From contig NZ_JAGSYI010000002.1 in the NCBI RefSeq assembly GCF_025685625.1, positions 1-64,000 on the forward strand: DNA of 64,000 bases, read 5' to 3'. This stretch comes from Acidicapsa acidisoli. GTDB taxonomy: Bacteria > Acidobacteriota > Terriglobia > Terriglobales > Acidobacteriaceae. The notes below the pieces were generated by a model. The model did not search any database. It was not told where the DNA came from and saw nothing but the letters and a program-made list of their open reading frames with translations. Positions 35,552 through 45,507 of the stretch are shown here, piece by piece (position 1 is the first letter of the stretch; each line of letters starts with the position of its first letter). The position numbers and the translations under genes are program-made.

Positions 35552-37345
35552 CTACGCGGTTCTCGGCTTAAAGGTCGAAACGACGCCTTCACCCTCGCGG
35601 ATGGTGAGTATCTGATTCGCCTTGACCTGCGTAAATCGCTCGATCTTTTGAGTGGTCGGCCACTTTACTTCGATCAGATCGACGGTTTCTGCTTTACCCA
35701 GGCCGAAGTGAAGGCGAAGGTCGCTTTGCGACATGACGCTTGTTCCGCTATGCACTTCGTCCATCTGAGTATGCTTGCCCGTCGTGACCCGAACACGCGC
35801 GCCGATTGCAGTTCGATTGCATTTTGTACCCACAAGTTTGATCTTGATCCAGTTCTGTTTGTTGCCTCCGTCGTTGCGAAGCAGAGACGGGGGATCGTTC
35901 ATATTCAGGATGAGGATATCCATATCGCCGTCGTTGTCGTAGTCTCCAAACGCCGCGCCGCGACTGGAAAAATGTTCGCTGATGCCGGGTCCCATCTCTG
36001 TTGAAACATCCTTGAAGTGGCCATTGCACAGATTGCGATATACCAAGCGGGGATTCTTGAATTTCTGGCCGAAGTTATACTTATCGATCTCCGGATACAC
36101 ATGTCCATTGATCTGAACGATATCCTGCCAGCCATCATTGTCGTAGTCAATGAAGCCGCATCCCCAGGCAACATAGCTATTGTTGATTCCAACGCCTGAA
36201 GCGAATGTGAGATCGTTGAAGGTTCCGTCGCCGTTGTTGTGGTATAGATTGCAGGTATCATCCGCGAAGTTAGTCTTGAAGATGTCGAACCATCCGTCGC
36301 AGTCATAATCGGCCACGGCCAGGCCCATGCCGGCCTGCTCGTGACCGTTATCGTTGTAGGCGCAACCAGCCATTACAGCCACATCGGTAAAGGTCCCGTC
36401 GTGGTTGTTCTGAAATAGAATGCTTGGTTCCGAATCAACTGCAACATAGATGTCCGGCCAACCATCGTTGTCGAAATCGTATGAGACCGCCGAGATGGAG
36501 TAGCGCGGTCCTGGCTTCAAAATTCCTGCCTTCGCCGATACATCCGTGAATGTGCCATCCCCATTGTTGCGATAGAGAATATTCGTATCGCCGGGAAGGC
36601 CGCGCGGGCCGCACATCGTTGGAACGCCCTTCCACTGGCAGAACTTTGTGTCGTTGGGTGAGGGAATCTGGTCAGGTTCCAGTTTGATGTAATTGCAAAC
36701 GAAGAGATCAAGATGACCGTCCCGGTCATAGTCGAGAAACGTACAGCCTGCGCCCCAGCGGTGCTGATCCTGATACAGGCCGGCCTTATGCGTCACGTCC
36801 GTGAATGTACCGTCTCCGTTGTTATGGAAAAGGATGTTATGCCCCCAGAAGCAGCAGAAAAGGTCGTCCCATCCGTCATTGTTGTAGTCGCCTACGCAGA
36901 CGCCAGTCTGCCAACCGGTGCGTGCCAAACCTGATTTCTCGGTGACATCGGTAAACGTGCCATCGCGATTGTTCTTGTAGAGGTGAGAGGTTGGAGCCTG
37001 CCCTGCCGGCCACTTCGCATCGAGCCTATCTCCATTAGTGAGATAGATATCCAGCCATCCGTCGTTGTCGTAGTCGAAGAATGCAAGTCCGCTGCCCTTG
37101 GCTTCGAGGATGGATCTCTTATGGTCTACGCCGCCCCAGACATTCGGGATGGTCAAGCCTGCTTGCAGAGCAACATCGACGAACTGCACTCCAGGCTGTG
37201 CGGGAGAGGATGTGGGGCTCGACATTGCGGCTTTAACGAGCGCTGAATCTCGCCATTTCCACAGCGGAGTCGCGAGACCCTCCGTCAGCGTGCTGCCGAG
37301 AATAAAGAGAGATGAGCCTAGAAAGCGGCGTCGCGGAAGATTCAT
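35552..37345 (-). CDS. CRTAC1/ASPIC-UnbV FG-GAP protein (597 aa)
   Basis: This exported beta-propeller protein carries repeated calcium-binding FG-GAP/VCBS motifs. The N-terminus MNLPRRRFLGSS has a Tat-like RR motif. Repeats of the type FFDYDNDGWLDIYLTNGD and GDGTFTDVT recur about every 50 residues from 50 to 510. The C-terminal ASPIC/UnbV domain spans about 515..585, with NRTAIGARVRVTTG and LHFGLGKAETVD. Such proteins are abundant in Acidobacteria and Planctomycetes, with unknown substrates. It begins 58 bases after the stop of the related 1322..1332-type giant at 37404 on the same strand. Confidence 0.93.
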   Translation of the reverse strand: MNLPRRRFLGSSLFILGSTLTEGLATPLWKWRDSALVKAAMSSPTSSPAQPGVQFVDVALQAGLTIPNVWGGVDHKRSILEAKGSGLAFFDYDNDGWLDIYLTNGDRLDAKWPAGQAPTSHLYKNNRDGTFTDVTEKSGLARTGWQTGVCVGDYNNDGWDDLFCCFWGHNILFHNNGDGTFTDVTHKAGLYQDQHRWGAGCTFLDYDRDGHLDLFVCNYIKLEPDQIPSPNDTKFCQWKGVPTMCGPRGLPGDTNILYRNNGDGTFTDVSAKAGILKPGPRYSISAVSYDFDNDGWPDIYVAVDSEPSILFQNNHDGTFTDVAVMAGCAYNDNGHEQAGMGLAVADYDCDGWFDIFKTNFADDTCNLYHNNGDGTFNDLTFASGVGINNSYVAWGCGFIDYDNDGWQDIVQINGHVYPEIDKYNFGQKFKNPRLVYRNLCNGHFKDVSTEMGPGISEHFSSRGAAFGDYDNDGDMDILILNMNDPPSLLRNDGGNKQNWIKIKLVGTKCNRTAIGARVRVTTGKHTQMDEVHSGTSVMSQSDLRLHFGLGKAETVDLIEVKWPTTQKIERFTQVKANQILTIREGEGVVSTFKPRTA

Positions 37346-37403
37346 ACTTGGACTCGATTATAGAGACTGATCGTTGTTCCAGCGCAACGGGGCATGATGC
37401 CGA

Positions 37404-40400
37404 TCATTGAAGCATTTCCATGGCTTGCTTTGCTCCGGGATTCTGCGGTTGGAGGCGCAGCAGTTCCTGTAATACTTCTCTGGCCTTGTTGCTGTCCTTC
37501 TGCATGGCGTAGAGGCGCGCTAGGTTGATATAAGACTGATCAAAGGTTGGCGCAACCTGGATGCATCTCTTGAATTGTTCTTCGGCCTCTGCGTAGTCTT
37601 CGCCGCGCACGAATAGAACACCGAGATTATTCAATGCCTCTGCATAATCCGGCCGCAGATCGATGGCCTTCTGCAGATACTCGGATGCTTGTTTTATCTG
37701 GTTCTGCTGAGCGTAGAGCATACCGAGGTTGTAGTAAATCTCGGGATCGTCAGGTTGAAGTTCGAGCGCATGGTTGAGGGACTCCTGGGCTTTATCAAAG
37801 TTCCCCTGACGCCGGTATACATTGCCGAGGTTCAATAGGGCAATCGCGTAGCCAGGCCGGAGTTGCAATGACCGTTCAAAGTTCTGAATTGCTTCCTCCG
37901 GATGGCCTTGCTGCGCTGCCATCATTCCGAGATTGTTCCACGCTTCGGGGTAATTGGGGCGCAGCTTGAGCGTTTGTTCAAGATAGTGGCGCGCTTCCGT
38001 GAAGTTATTTCTTCGCAGATTCAATGTGCCGAGGTTGTAATAAGCTTCCGGATTGTCGGGCTTTGAGGCGACCACCTGTTGAAACGACTGTGCAGCCTGA
38101 TCCAGGTATCCGTGTTGGAACATAGCCACGCCATAGGTAAAATCATTTCGCTGAAACGTGCTTTGATACAGTGTTCCGCCAAGAGGCAACGCCTTTTGCA
38201 TGCGATCTGTTGCTGTCGTCGGGACCGATCGAAGATCCTCCAACAGATGTTGAGAATCCACGGAGCCTTGATAGACCTTTACGATCATGCCGTCTTTGTC
38301 GAGCAGGAAAGAGGCAGGAATCGGGAGATCCCTGCGGCGGTCGAAGAGATATCGATAAATGATGTTGTAAATGCCCGCGACTTCTTCCGTCGCCAAGAGC
38401 ACTGGAAAAGTCAGCGACTCCTGCGCAGCAAACGAACGCGCTTTGGGAATATCCTCAGCGTTGTCGGTGTTCAGGGCTACGACTCTGAGCCCGCCTGAAG
38501 CCAGCGCTGCTCGATTCTGATGCAGCGCTTTGAGTTGTTCCTGGCTCTCCTCTGCGGTCGTCGCCCAGAAATTCAATAACGTAAATCCGTCAACAAGGCT
38601 CTGGATACTTCGCATCGCGCCGGTAAGATCCGGGAGAGAAAATTGTGGCGCCTTCAAAGGCTCGATGAGCCAGGTGCCAATTTGCGCAGGCAGCGGTTCG
38701 AGCGGCGATGGCGGTGCGGCCTGAGCGTACGACTTCACGGTCGTCGCGAATGGTTTGGCCGTAAACGATGCCGAGCCCTCTTCAATCTCAATCCGGTGAT
38801 TCACAGGCAGGCCGTCAAACTCCTGCGTGAGCCCGCTGGGCCAGCGAATCGAAGCGCGCACGGTTCCCTGAGTGTCGCCGACTCCGAAGAAGAGTTCTTT
38901 CGAGTGCTGGGCCAGAAATCCGGAACCTGCCTGCAGATATCTGGTCTGGCGCAGAGTTCCGGCTTCGACGGTAACCGCTGCTCCAATGGCGTCGCGATTA
39001 CTTCTGTGGCCTCGCAGCCGGAAAGCGATCGAGCGGCCCAGTTCCTTCATGCCGTTGTGCAAAACGCGAAGCTGAGGGCCGTTCCGGTTCTTGAGAATGA
39101 CTTCCAGTCGTCCGTCGTGGTCGAGATCGGCGAGCGCAAAGGAGCGGCTATCCTCGGAAAAATCCAGCCCGAGTGGCCCGGAAACCTCGGAGAATGTCCC
39201 GTCGCGGTTATTTGCGAAGAGGACGTTGCGTTCAACCCCGCTCCATGAGGTATCTGACCGGATCAATTCGTTAAGCGCGTTCCAGCCGCGCTCGTATGCC
39301 AGGGAGGGCGTCGCATCCTCAGGAGACTTGGCAACGACTTGGCGCCAGAAGAAGCTTCCGAGGTCGTAGTGATCCGAAACATTCTTATCCTGGTTGCCAG
39401 ATTTCGAATCCGGAGCAGGTGGAGCTGAGATGTAGCCGTTGGCGACGTAAAGGTCAGGGTAGCCGTCGTGATCCAAGTCCAAGAAGTCCGAACACCAGGA
39501 CCAACGTCCCATCTCCACTCCCGACTGCCGGCAGATATTTTCAAACGTCCCATCCCCTTTATTCCTATATAGGGAGTTGCCTCGTGCGTGGCGTTGATAC
39601 AGTGTGCGAATGTCTTCAGGTGTTGCGATTTGAAATTGTTTCTGTGAAGAAATTCTTTGGCCGGCGGACGACCACATGTTGGCGACGTAGATGTCCTGCT
39701 TCCCATCGTTATCGAAATCGCTCCAACTGGCGCTCATTCCCGCTCCGGGGTCTTCGACGTGGGCTGCTGTCGCCGCAGAAGTAAACCTGCCGTGACCGTC
39801 GTTTCGGTAGAAGTTTCCGCGGCCGAAATCGTTTGAGACATAGAGATCGGGGCCGCCATTTGCCCCGGAGTCGCCCCATGCACAGGCAAAACTGTAGCGG
39901 TCGTTGTCGACGTTGAGTCCTGCTGCTTCGGTCCGGTCGGTAAAGGCACCGTTTCCTTCGTTGTGCATTAGGTAATTCAGCGGACCGTTGCGGGCGTCGA
40001 AGTAGGGCACCGGATAGTGATACTGATCGAGGCCCAGATAGTAGGAATAAGTACAGAAATAAATGTCGAGCCGCCCGTCGCGGTCATAATCGGCCAGCGC
40101 GGCATGGGTGAATGTCCCCTGCGGCGGGTTGGCGAACTGGAATGCGTCACGTTTGATTGCAAATGAGCCGTTGCCCTGATTGATAAAGAGCAGGGGACCG
40201 CTGCCGCACACGACCAGAAGGTCCTGACGCCCCTGATTGTCAAAGTCGGCAAAGAGTGCGCAGGCAGTGCTGTCGAGGACTCCGACGCCGGATTTTTCCG
40301 TCACATCTTCAAAGGTGCCATCGCCGCGGTTTCGATATAGCCGATTCGGAATTCCTGCCGGCTGGCAGACATAGAGATCGTCGAAGCCGTCATTGTCGAA

Positions 40401-41306
40401 GTCGCCCGCCGCCACGCCATTGTTGCCGTACACGTCGATGCCGCAAGCGCCATCGAGCACCGTGCGCCAGTAGTCTGCGCCGCGAAGCATCTGCTTCGTA
40501 TACGACTCGACTCCGGCAAAAGCCTGGGGAGTAACATCCAGAAAGCCTGGTCCGCGCAATACGGTGAGCGTTTCTTCGCTCGCCTTCCACCTTTGCGCCT
40601 TCCACGCCTCGGAATCGTCTCGTAACCATTCGGTGCGCCAGGTGCCTACGCGTTCCGCGCGCTCCAACTCTGGCCCACTGCCGCGGCGCGCGACAATGTC
40701 ATAGCGGATTTCCAGCCGGAGCGCGTGCGGTGCGCTGCCAATCTCCTCGATCTCGACGATTTCGAAGTCGGCGGTTTCGATACTGGTTTCCGGTCCAAGC
40801 CAGCCTTGAATTTCGTGGCAAAATTGTTTCGTATTCGAAATTAGATCTTTAGGAAAACGTCTTCTGAAAACGCTGATTCCATGATCTGAGCGTAACGTGG
40901 TTTGGGCCGCAGACCCCATCCGGGAGCCTTGAAACTCGGTGTTTAGGAGCTTCGTTAAGACCTCCAAGGCGCTGAAACGTCCGTTGTCCGGGGTAGTTGC
41001 CTTGAGGGCGTGGCTCCATTGCTTCAGGAGTGCCGCGATCTCAAAAGCATATTTTTCAGTAACATAGCTGTCCGCTCCGGGAGGCACAAGACGCAGGACA
41101 TCTGCGAGCGGCGATTTGGCTGGGTAATGGGGAGTGAGACGAGCGTCGGAATAGCGGAATTCGGGATTCTGACCGGCAGCCGTTCGGCTGGAATCGAACA
41201 GCCACGAGGCTCCGAAGAAGGGCGCCGGACGGAGAATTACGGGAGCTAACCCCATTGTTTTGAGGAGAGTCCGTCGAGAAATGCTTCGAATTGTCTGGCG
41301 CGGCAT
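37404..41306 (-). CDS. CRTAC1/UnbV protein fused to a thioredoxin-like domain and TPRs (1300 aa)
   Basis: This is an exported multi-domain protein. Starting at ATG 41306 the N-terminus MPRQTIRSISRRTLLKTMG is a Tat signal with the RR motif, which is why I prefer it over the upstream ATG at 41402. An unknown domain spans about 50..270. FG-GAP repeats (DFDNDGFDDLYVCQPAG and similar) follow to about 740, then an ASPIC/UnbV domain (NRDAIGAAVTVEAGT). Next is a thioredoxin/redoxin-like domain (about 870..1010) in which the usual CxxC is replaced by NFWATTAEESQEQ. About seven TPR motifs fill the C-terminus. No catalytic cysteine pair is visible, so the redoxin domain is probably structural. Confidence 0.9.
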   Translation of the reverse strand: MPRQTIRSISRRTLLKTMGLAPVILRPAPFFGASWLFDSSRTAAGQNPEFRYSDARLTPHYPAKSPLADVLRLVPPGADSYVTEKYAFEIAALLKQWSHALKATTPDNGRFSALEVLTKLLNTEFQGSRMGSAAQTTLRSDHGISVFRRRFPKDLISNTKQFCHEIQGWLGPETSIETADFEIVEIEEIGSAPHALRLEIRYDIVARRGSGPELERAERVGTWRTEWLRDDSEAWKAQRWKASEETLTVLRGPGFLDVTPQAFAGVESYTKQMLRGADYWRTVLDGACGIDVYGNNGVAAGDFDNDGFDDLYVCQPAGIPNRLYRNRGDGTFEDVTEKSGVGVLDSTACALFADFDNQGRQDLLVVCGSGPLLFINQGNGSFAIKRDAFQFANPPQGTFTHAALADYDRDGRLDIYFCTYSYYLGLDQYHYPVPYFDARNGPLNYLMHNEGNGAFTDRTEAAGLNVDNDRYSFACAWGDSGANGGPDLYVSNDFGRGNFYRNDGHGRFTSAATAAHVEDPGAGMSASWSDFDNDGKQDIYVANMWSSAGQRISSQKQFQIATPEDIRTLYQRHARGNSLYRNKGDGTFENICRQSGVEMGRWSWCSDFLDLDHDGYPDLYVANGYISAPPAPDSKSGNQDKNVSDHYDLGSFFWRQVVAKSPEDATPSLAYERGWNALNELIRSDTSWSGVERNVLFANNRDGTFSEVSGPLGLDFSEDSRSFALADLDHDGRLEVILKNRNGPQLRVLHNGMKELGRSIAFRLRGHRSNRDAIGAAVTVEAGTLRQTRYLQAGSGFLAQHSKELFFGVGDTQGTVRASIRWPSGLTQEFDGLPVNHRIEIEEGSASFTAKPFATTVKSYAQAAPPSPLEPLPAQIGTWLIEPLKAPQFSLPDLTGAMRSIQSLVDGFTLLNFWATTAEESQEQLKALHQNRAALASGGLRVVALNTDNAEDIPKARSFAAQESLTFPVLLATEEVAGIYNIIYRYLFDRRRDLPIPASFLLDKDGMIVKVYQGSVDSQHLLEDLRSVPTTATDRMQKALPLGGTLYQSTFQRNDFTYGVAMFQHGYLDQAAQSFQQVVASKPDNPEAYYNLGTLNLRRNNFTEARHYLEQTLKLRPNYPEAWNNLGMMAAQQGHPEEAIQNFERSLQLRPGYAIALLNLGNVYRRQGNFDKAQESLNHALELQPDDPEIYYNLGMLYAQQNQIKQASEYLQKAIDLRPDYAEALNNLGVLFVRGEDYAEAEEQFKRCIQVAPTFDQSYINLARLYAMQKDSNKAREVLQELLRLQPQNPGAKQAMEMLQ

Positions 41307-41402
41307 CCTCAACAGTTCCGTGTATTCAAGAAGGTGACCGAAGAATAGCATCTTGGCGAGATGTCTCCCAAGCCCCGCCGTGGCGAAATCTTCCTCGGTC
41401 AC

Positions 41403-41571
41403 CGTGCGCTAATGTCGTGAAATCGTTGCCTCCAACTTTCGGTTGACAAAGGTTATTTGGTTGTATTAGTTTCGCTCGCACGATTATGTAATCGTTTCCA
41501 CATGCAGCAAAGCGCGGAGGGATTCGTACGAAGCGCAAAGACTGGGGTGGATGAAAGTGGAGGTTACTCGG
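41403..41571 (+). promoter_or_regulatory. Promoter region of the Oar-like receptor with two LacI-type operators
   Basis: A TTGACA box lies at 41443..41448, with a poor -10 (TATTAG/TTAGTT) at about 41464..41471. TGTAATCGTTTCCA at 41487..41500 fits TGnAAnCGnTTnCA, the LacI-family consensus with CG centre. TGAAATCGTTGCCT at 41418..41431 fits with two mismatches. Their centres are 69 bases apart, one on each side of the promoter, an arrangement suited to repression by looping. The operator reading is inference from consensus. Confidence 0.55.
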
Positions 41572-44500
41572 ATGGGCCTTGATCGCAAAATCTTCGGTTG
41601 GTTCAGATCCATTGGCTGCTTAACCCTCGTTTGTGTTTGCTTCCTCCTGGTTTCAAGCCAGAAGGCATTGGGCCAGGTAGACGAGGGTTCAATAACCGGT
41701 ACAGTATTGGACTCCTCCGGCGCGGTTGTTCCTGGTGCTCACGTGACGCTCCTGAACACCGACCAGGGCCTGAGCATCGAGACTCTGAGCAACGGCAGCG
41801 GTGGATATTCCTTCAGCCCCGTCCGAATCGGCCACTACAAGATCACCGTTTCGGCCAAGGGTTTTGAGACTACGACGCAGGAGAACCTCACGGTTGCGAT
41901 TGCGCAGAACCTTGGCGTCAACATCCAGTTGAAACCGGGTGCAGCGACGGAGACCGTCGAGATCACTGAAGCTCCCCCGCTGCTTCAAACCGAGGACGCT
42001 TCGGTAGGTCAGGTGGTGGACGAGCATTCCGTGAACAGCCTGCCACTCAATGGCCGTAACTTCACATTTCTGGCGCAGCTTGGCGCCGGGATGCAGACCC
42101 CGCAGGCGGACACGCGCGGCAATGCGGCTTCAGGAGCATTCAGCGCCAATGGCCTGCGCCCGGCGCAGAACAACTACCTGCTGGACGGCATCGACAACAA
42201 CTCCAACGCGGTGGACTTCCTGAATGGCACCAACTTCAGCGTGCTCCCTCCCATCGATGCGATCGCGGAGTTCAAGGTTGAAAGCGGCGATTTCAGCGCC
42301 GAGCAGGGCCGTGCTGCGGGCGCGATTATGAACGCGACGGTCAAGTCCGGCACCAACAGTTTCCACGGCGATGTGTGGGAGTACTTCCGCAACGATGTAC
42401 TGGACGCTGCCGACTTTTTCGAGTCTACAAAAAGCGAACTGCGATTGAACCAGTTCGGCGCCACAGCGGGCGGCCCCATCTGGAAGAACAAGTTCTTCTT
42501 CTTCGGCGACTACGAGGGAAAGCGGCGGGTGCAGGGCAACACTTCAGGCTTGGAGAGCGTGCCAACGCCCACGGAACGCAGCAGCGGGTACGCAAATCTA
42601 ACCGACATTCTCACCGCGAACGCTGGATCGGCTCCCAGAACCGATGCTTTGGGCAGGAGCATTCCGGTAGGTGTGGTGATGGATCCGTCTACGACGCGCA
42701 CGGTCACCGCAGGGGTTCCCGATCCAACAACAGGAATTGTCGCGGCCACCACGGGTTATGCCCGGGATCCGTTCGGCTATAACACTTGCACGACCGCTGG
42801 ATTGACAGCTCCTTCGCTGGCGGCTTGCCCCGGTCTCAACACAATACCTTCGAGCGTCACCGCCTCGACTGGCTTCCAGGATGCCACGAAGATATTGAAT
42901 CTCTTCCCGAATCCGACGCGGAATACCCTCACTTCGAACTTCCAATCGAGCTACCCGTTGTATGAACACTCGAACACCTGGGACACGCGCGAAGACTTCA
43001 ATCCCTCGGCAAAAGACCAGATTTTCGTGCGCTTCAGCTATGTGGATGACCCGCAGTTCATCCCAGGACCCTTCGAAGGAATTGCAGACGGCGGCAGCTT
43101 CCAGCAGGGCATTCAGACTCTGCATTCGGACCAGGCAGCGGCTGCATATACCCACGTCTTCACGCCTACGACGATCAACGTGGGCCGCGTCGGTTTCAAC
43201 CACCTGCACACCACGCGCTTCGGCCCGGACGGCACCACGGTAGGCATCCCCGCCCAATACAACATTCAGGGCATTCCGCAGCTCACAGAGAATGGAGGTC
43301 TTCCCGGCTTTACCTTCGGTGGACTGGGAAACCTGGGCAGTAATAACTTCCTGCCCTCGGACGAAGTCAGCCAGACACTCCAGGTGACGGACGACTTCAC
43401 CAAGATTTACGGCAAGCATAGCTTCAAGATGGGCATCGAGTACCAGCACGTAAAGTTCCAGACGCTTCAGCCGGCATACTCCCACGGCCAGTTCGACTAC
43501 AACGGTTCGTTTACCGATGTGCCGAACCTGAACAGCAGCACAACGGGAATCGCACAGTTCCTGATACCGCCAGTAGCCGCCACAGTTGCTAACGGTATCA
43601 ACTACTCTGGAGGCTCCGACCAGGTGCAAGCCTCCAACATCAGCACGACCTATGATGAGAGAAACTACTTTGCCGCTTATCTGCAGGACGATTTCAAGAT
43701 CTCTCCCAAGCTGACCCTCAACCTGGGCTTGCGCTACGACTACTTCGGACCGATCGGCGAATCGAATGGCGGCCAGGCCAACTTCGTTCCCTACGGCCTT
43801 CCTAACAATGTGCCGGAATATCTGATTCCTGCTACGGGCAAGGACAATAGGACATTGTCTAACAATTCCACATCGATTCCGGCCAATACCGGTTTCGTCA
43901 ACCTGCTCGCGCAGGATGGCATCACGCTGATGCAAACCAACAAATACGGTAACGGCTTGGTTCAGACACAGAAGACCAATTTCGCGCCACGATTTGGCGT
44001 CGCATATCAAGTCACGCCCAAGCTGGTTGTGCGCGGCGGGTACGGCATCTTCTACAACTCGTTTGAAAACCAGGGATATGGCCCGAACATTGGCGAAAAT
44101 TATCCCTTCGTCTACAACTTCAATTTCGTCCCTCGCGGTTCGCAATCCGAAGTTGCCCCGGTGAGTTCCGGTACGCCGTTCGCCGGTTGCACCCCAACTG
44201 GAGCCGCCACGTTTGAATCGATGTACAGTTGCATTTCCTTCACACCCGCCGCTGTCGATGGGCAGGGATTGAGCCTGGAAGGACTCCAGTTCAACTACCA
44301 GACTCCGCTGACGCAAAGTGCGAACGTGACAGCGCAGTATTCGCTGACACACAGCTTGTCCGCGCAGGTTTCCTACGTGATTACGCACGGAGAGCATTTG
44401 CAGACGGGTATAGGCTCCAACAACGTGAGCGCCCTCTGGCCGGCTGGACACAGCACCACCGATCCCTACCCCAACAACGAGATTCCGTTCCCCGACTTCT

Positions 44501-45393
44501 CCCAGGGCCAGAGCTACAACGCAACCCTGGGTACGAGCACCTACAACGGACTCCAAACCAAAGTCGAAGAGCAAATGTCGAATGGATTGCAATTTCTCTT
44601 CGCTTACACATGGGCTAAGACGCTTTCCGATGCGGGCGACCTGCTTAACGGCGGAAGCGCTGGCGGATATCGGGCGCCCAACGTCGTTGGCTATGGAATC
44701 GGCTTCGACCGCGGCTTGGCCGATTTCGATATCCGCCAGGTCCTCCACTTCAGCGGCGGATATCAGTTGCCGTTCGGAAAAGATAAACAGTTTCTGCACA
44801 ACAGTAATGGCCTGACAAACGCACTAGTTGGCGGATGGAGCGTGAACTGGATCGCGACGCTGCAGGGCGGCCAGCCGATGACCATGGGCTGTCCATCCGG
44901 AACGACTGCCGGAACGGGCTGCGACGTCCTTAACGTCCCCGGCCAAAGCCAGAAGCTTGGCATCCACATCGTAGGTGGACAACCAACCTGGTTTGGAAAT
45001 CCAGCAGCATTCAACCAGCCTTGCCAGACTACCGGAACTGCGAACAATCTTAGCTTCATTCCCGGCACGCCGGCAGGCTGCATTGCCACCCAGGGCACCC
45101 AGGTCCTGGGCGGTTACAACACCGAAAGTACAACCCCCGGTTTCCGCAGGCTCGACTTTTCGACCTTCAAGGCCTTCCAGTTGACTGAACGATTCTCCTT
45201 GCTCTTCCGGGCAGAGTTCTTCAACATCCTCAATCACCCCAACTTCAATGCTCCCGGATTCGGCGGCAACGGAGTCGTGTCCATCGCCAATTCCACCAAC
45301 TTCACCAATTCCAACTTCGGCGAAATCGGATCGACCCGCGATGCTCCCTTCGATCCAAGACAGATTCAATTCGCTCTGAAGCTGTATTACTAA
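41572..45393 (+). CDS. Oar-like TonB-dependent receptor (1273 aa)
   Basis: A very large outer-membrane receptor of the Oar type, common in Acidobacteria and Myxobacteria. After a signal peptide (CLTLVCVCFLLVSSQKALGQ) a carboxypeptidase-regulatory domain (about 40..120) begins with GSITGTVLDSSGAVVPGAH. The plug (about 130..270) includes SLPLNGRNFTFLAQL and NNYLLDGIDNNSNAVDFL. The rest is the barrel, ending in FDPRQIQFALKLYY with terminal aromatics. ATG 41572 follows GGAGG (41559..41563) by eight bases and is preferred; ATG 41551 is also possible. The LacI-type operators upstream suggest that it takes up a sugar or related compound. An uninterrupted antisense frame at 42598..44799 is a coding shadow. 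Confidence 0.95.
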   Translation: MGLDRKIFGWFRSIGCLTLVCVCFLLVSSQKALGQVDEGSITGTVLDSSGAVVPGAHVTLLNTDQGLSIETLSNGSGGYSFSPVRIGHYKITVSAKGFETTTQENLTVAIAQNLGVNIQLKPGAATETVEITEAPPLLQTEDASVGQVVDEHSVNSLPLNGRNFTFLAQLGAGMQTPQADTRGNAASGAFSANGLRPAQNNYLLDGIDNNSNAVDFLNGTNFSVLPPIDAIAEFKVESGDFSAEQGRAAGAIMNATVKSGTNSFHGDVWEYFRNDVLDAADFFESTKSELRLNQFGATAGGPIWKNKFFFFGDYEGKRRVQGNTSGLESVPTPTERSSGYANLTDILTANAGSAPRTDALGRSIPVGVVMDPSTTRTVTAGVPDPTTGIVAATTGYARDPFGYNTCTTAGLTAPSLAACPGLNTIPSSVTASTGFQDATKILNLFPNPTRNTLTSNFQSSYPLYEHSNTWDTREDFNPSAKDQIFVRFSYVDDPQFIPGPFEGIADGGSFQQGIQTLHSDQAAAAYTHVFTPTTINVGRVGFNHLHTTRFGPDGTTVGIPAQYNIQGIPQLTENGGLPGFTFGGLGNLGSNNFLPSDEVSQTLQVTDDFTKIYGKHSFKMGIEYQHVKFQTLQPAYSHGQFDYNGSFTDVPNLNSSTTGIAQFLIPPVAATVANGINYSGGSDQVQASNISTTYDERNYFAAYLQDDFKISPKLTLNLGLRYDYFGPIGESNGGQANFVPYGLPNNVPEYLIPATGKDNRTLSNNSTSIPANTGFVNLLAQDGITLMQTNKYGNGLVQTQKTNFAPRFGVAYQVTPKLVVRGGYGIFYNSFENQGYGPNIGENYPFVYNFNFVPRGSQSEVAPVSSGTPFAGCTPTGAATFESMYSCISFTPAAVDGQGLSLEGLQFNYQTPLTQSANVTAQYSLTHSLSAQVSYVITHGEHLQTGIGSNNVSALWPAGHSTTDPYPNNEIPFPDFSQGQSYNATLGTSTYNGLQTKVEEQMSNGLQFLFAYTWAKTLSDAGDLLNGGSAGGYRAPNVVGYGIGFDRGLADFDIRQVLHFSGGYQLPFGKDKQFLHNSNGLTNALVGGWSVNWIATLQGGQPMTMGCPSGTTAGTGCDVLNVPGQSQKLGIHIVGGQPTWFGNPAAFNQPCQTTGTANNLSFIPGTPAGCIATQGTQVLGGYNTESTTPGFRRLDFSTFKAFQLTERFSLLFRAEFFNILNHPNFNAPGFGGNGVVSIANSTNFTNSNFGEIGSTRDAPFDPRQIQFALKLYY

Positions 45394-45421
45394 CCGCAGT
45401 ATCACTGAGGTAAGATGAATG

Positions 45422-45468
45422 CACCCCGGAATGACAAGCCTGCCGGCTGTCCTTTCGGGGTGTTTCTA
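45422..45468 (+). terminator. Terminator-like structure after the receptor gene
   Basis: CACCCCG (45422..45428) pairs with CGGGGTG (45456..45462), followed by TTTCT. An inner GAC-AGCC / GGCT-GTC stem lies between them. It starts 28 bases after the receptor stop, so it probably ends that transcript before the TPR gene. Confidence 0.5.
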
Positions 45469-45507
45469 CGTAGTGGGTTGCCAACACCGCGATCACGGAG
45501 GAGGACT

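Noticed and set aside
42598-44799. A 733-codon open frame on the minus strand inside the Oar-like receptor gene
   Set aside because: It lies wholly antisense to a clear receptor gene, has no recognisable domain or signal and reflects codon bias in the opposite strand.
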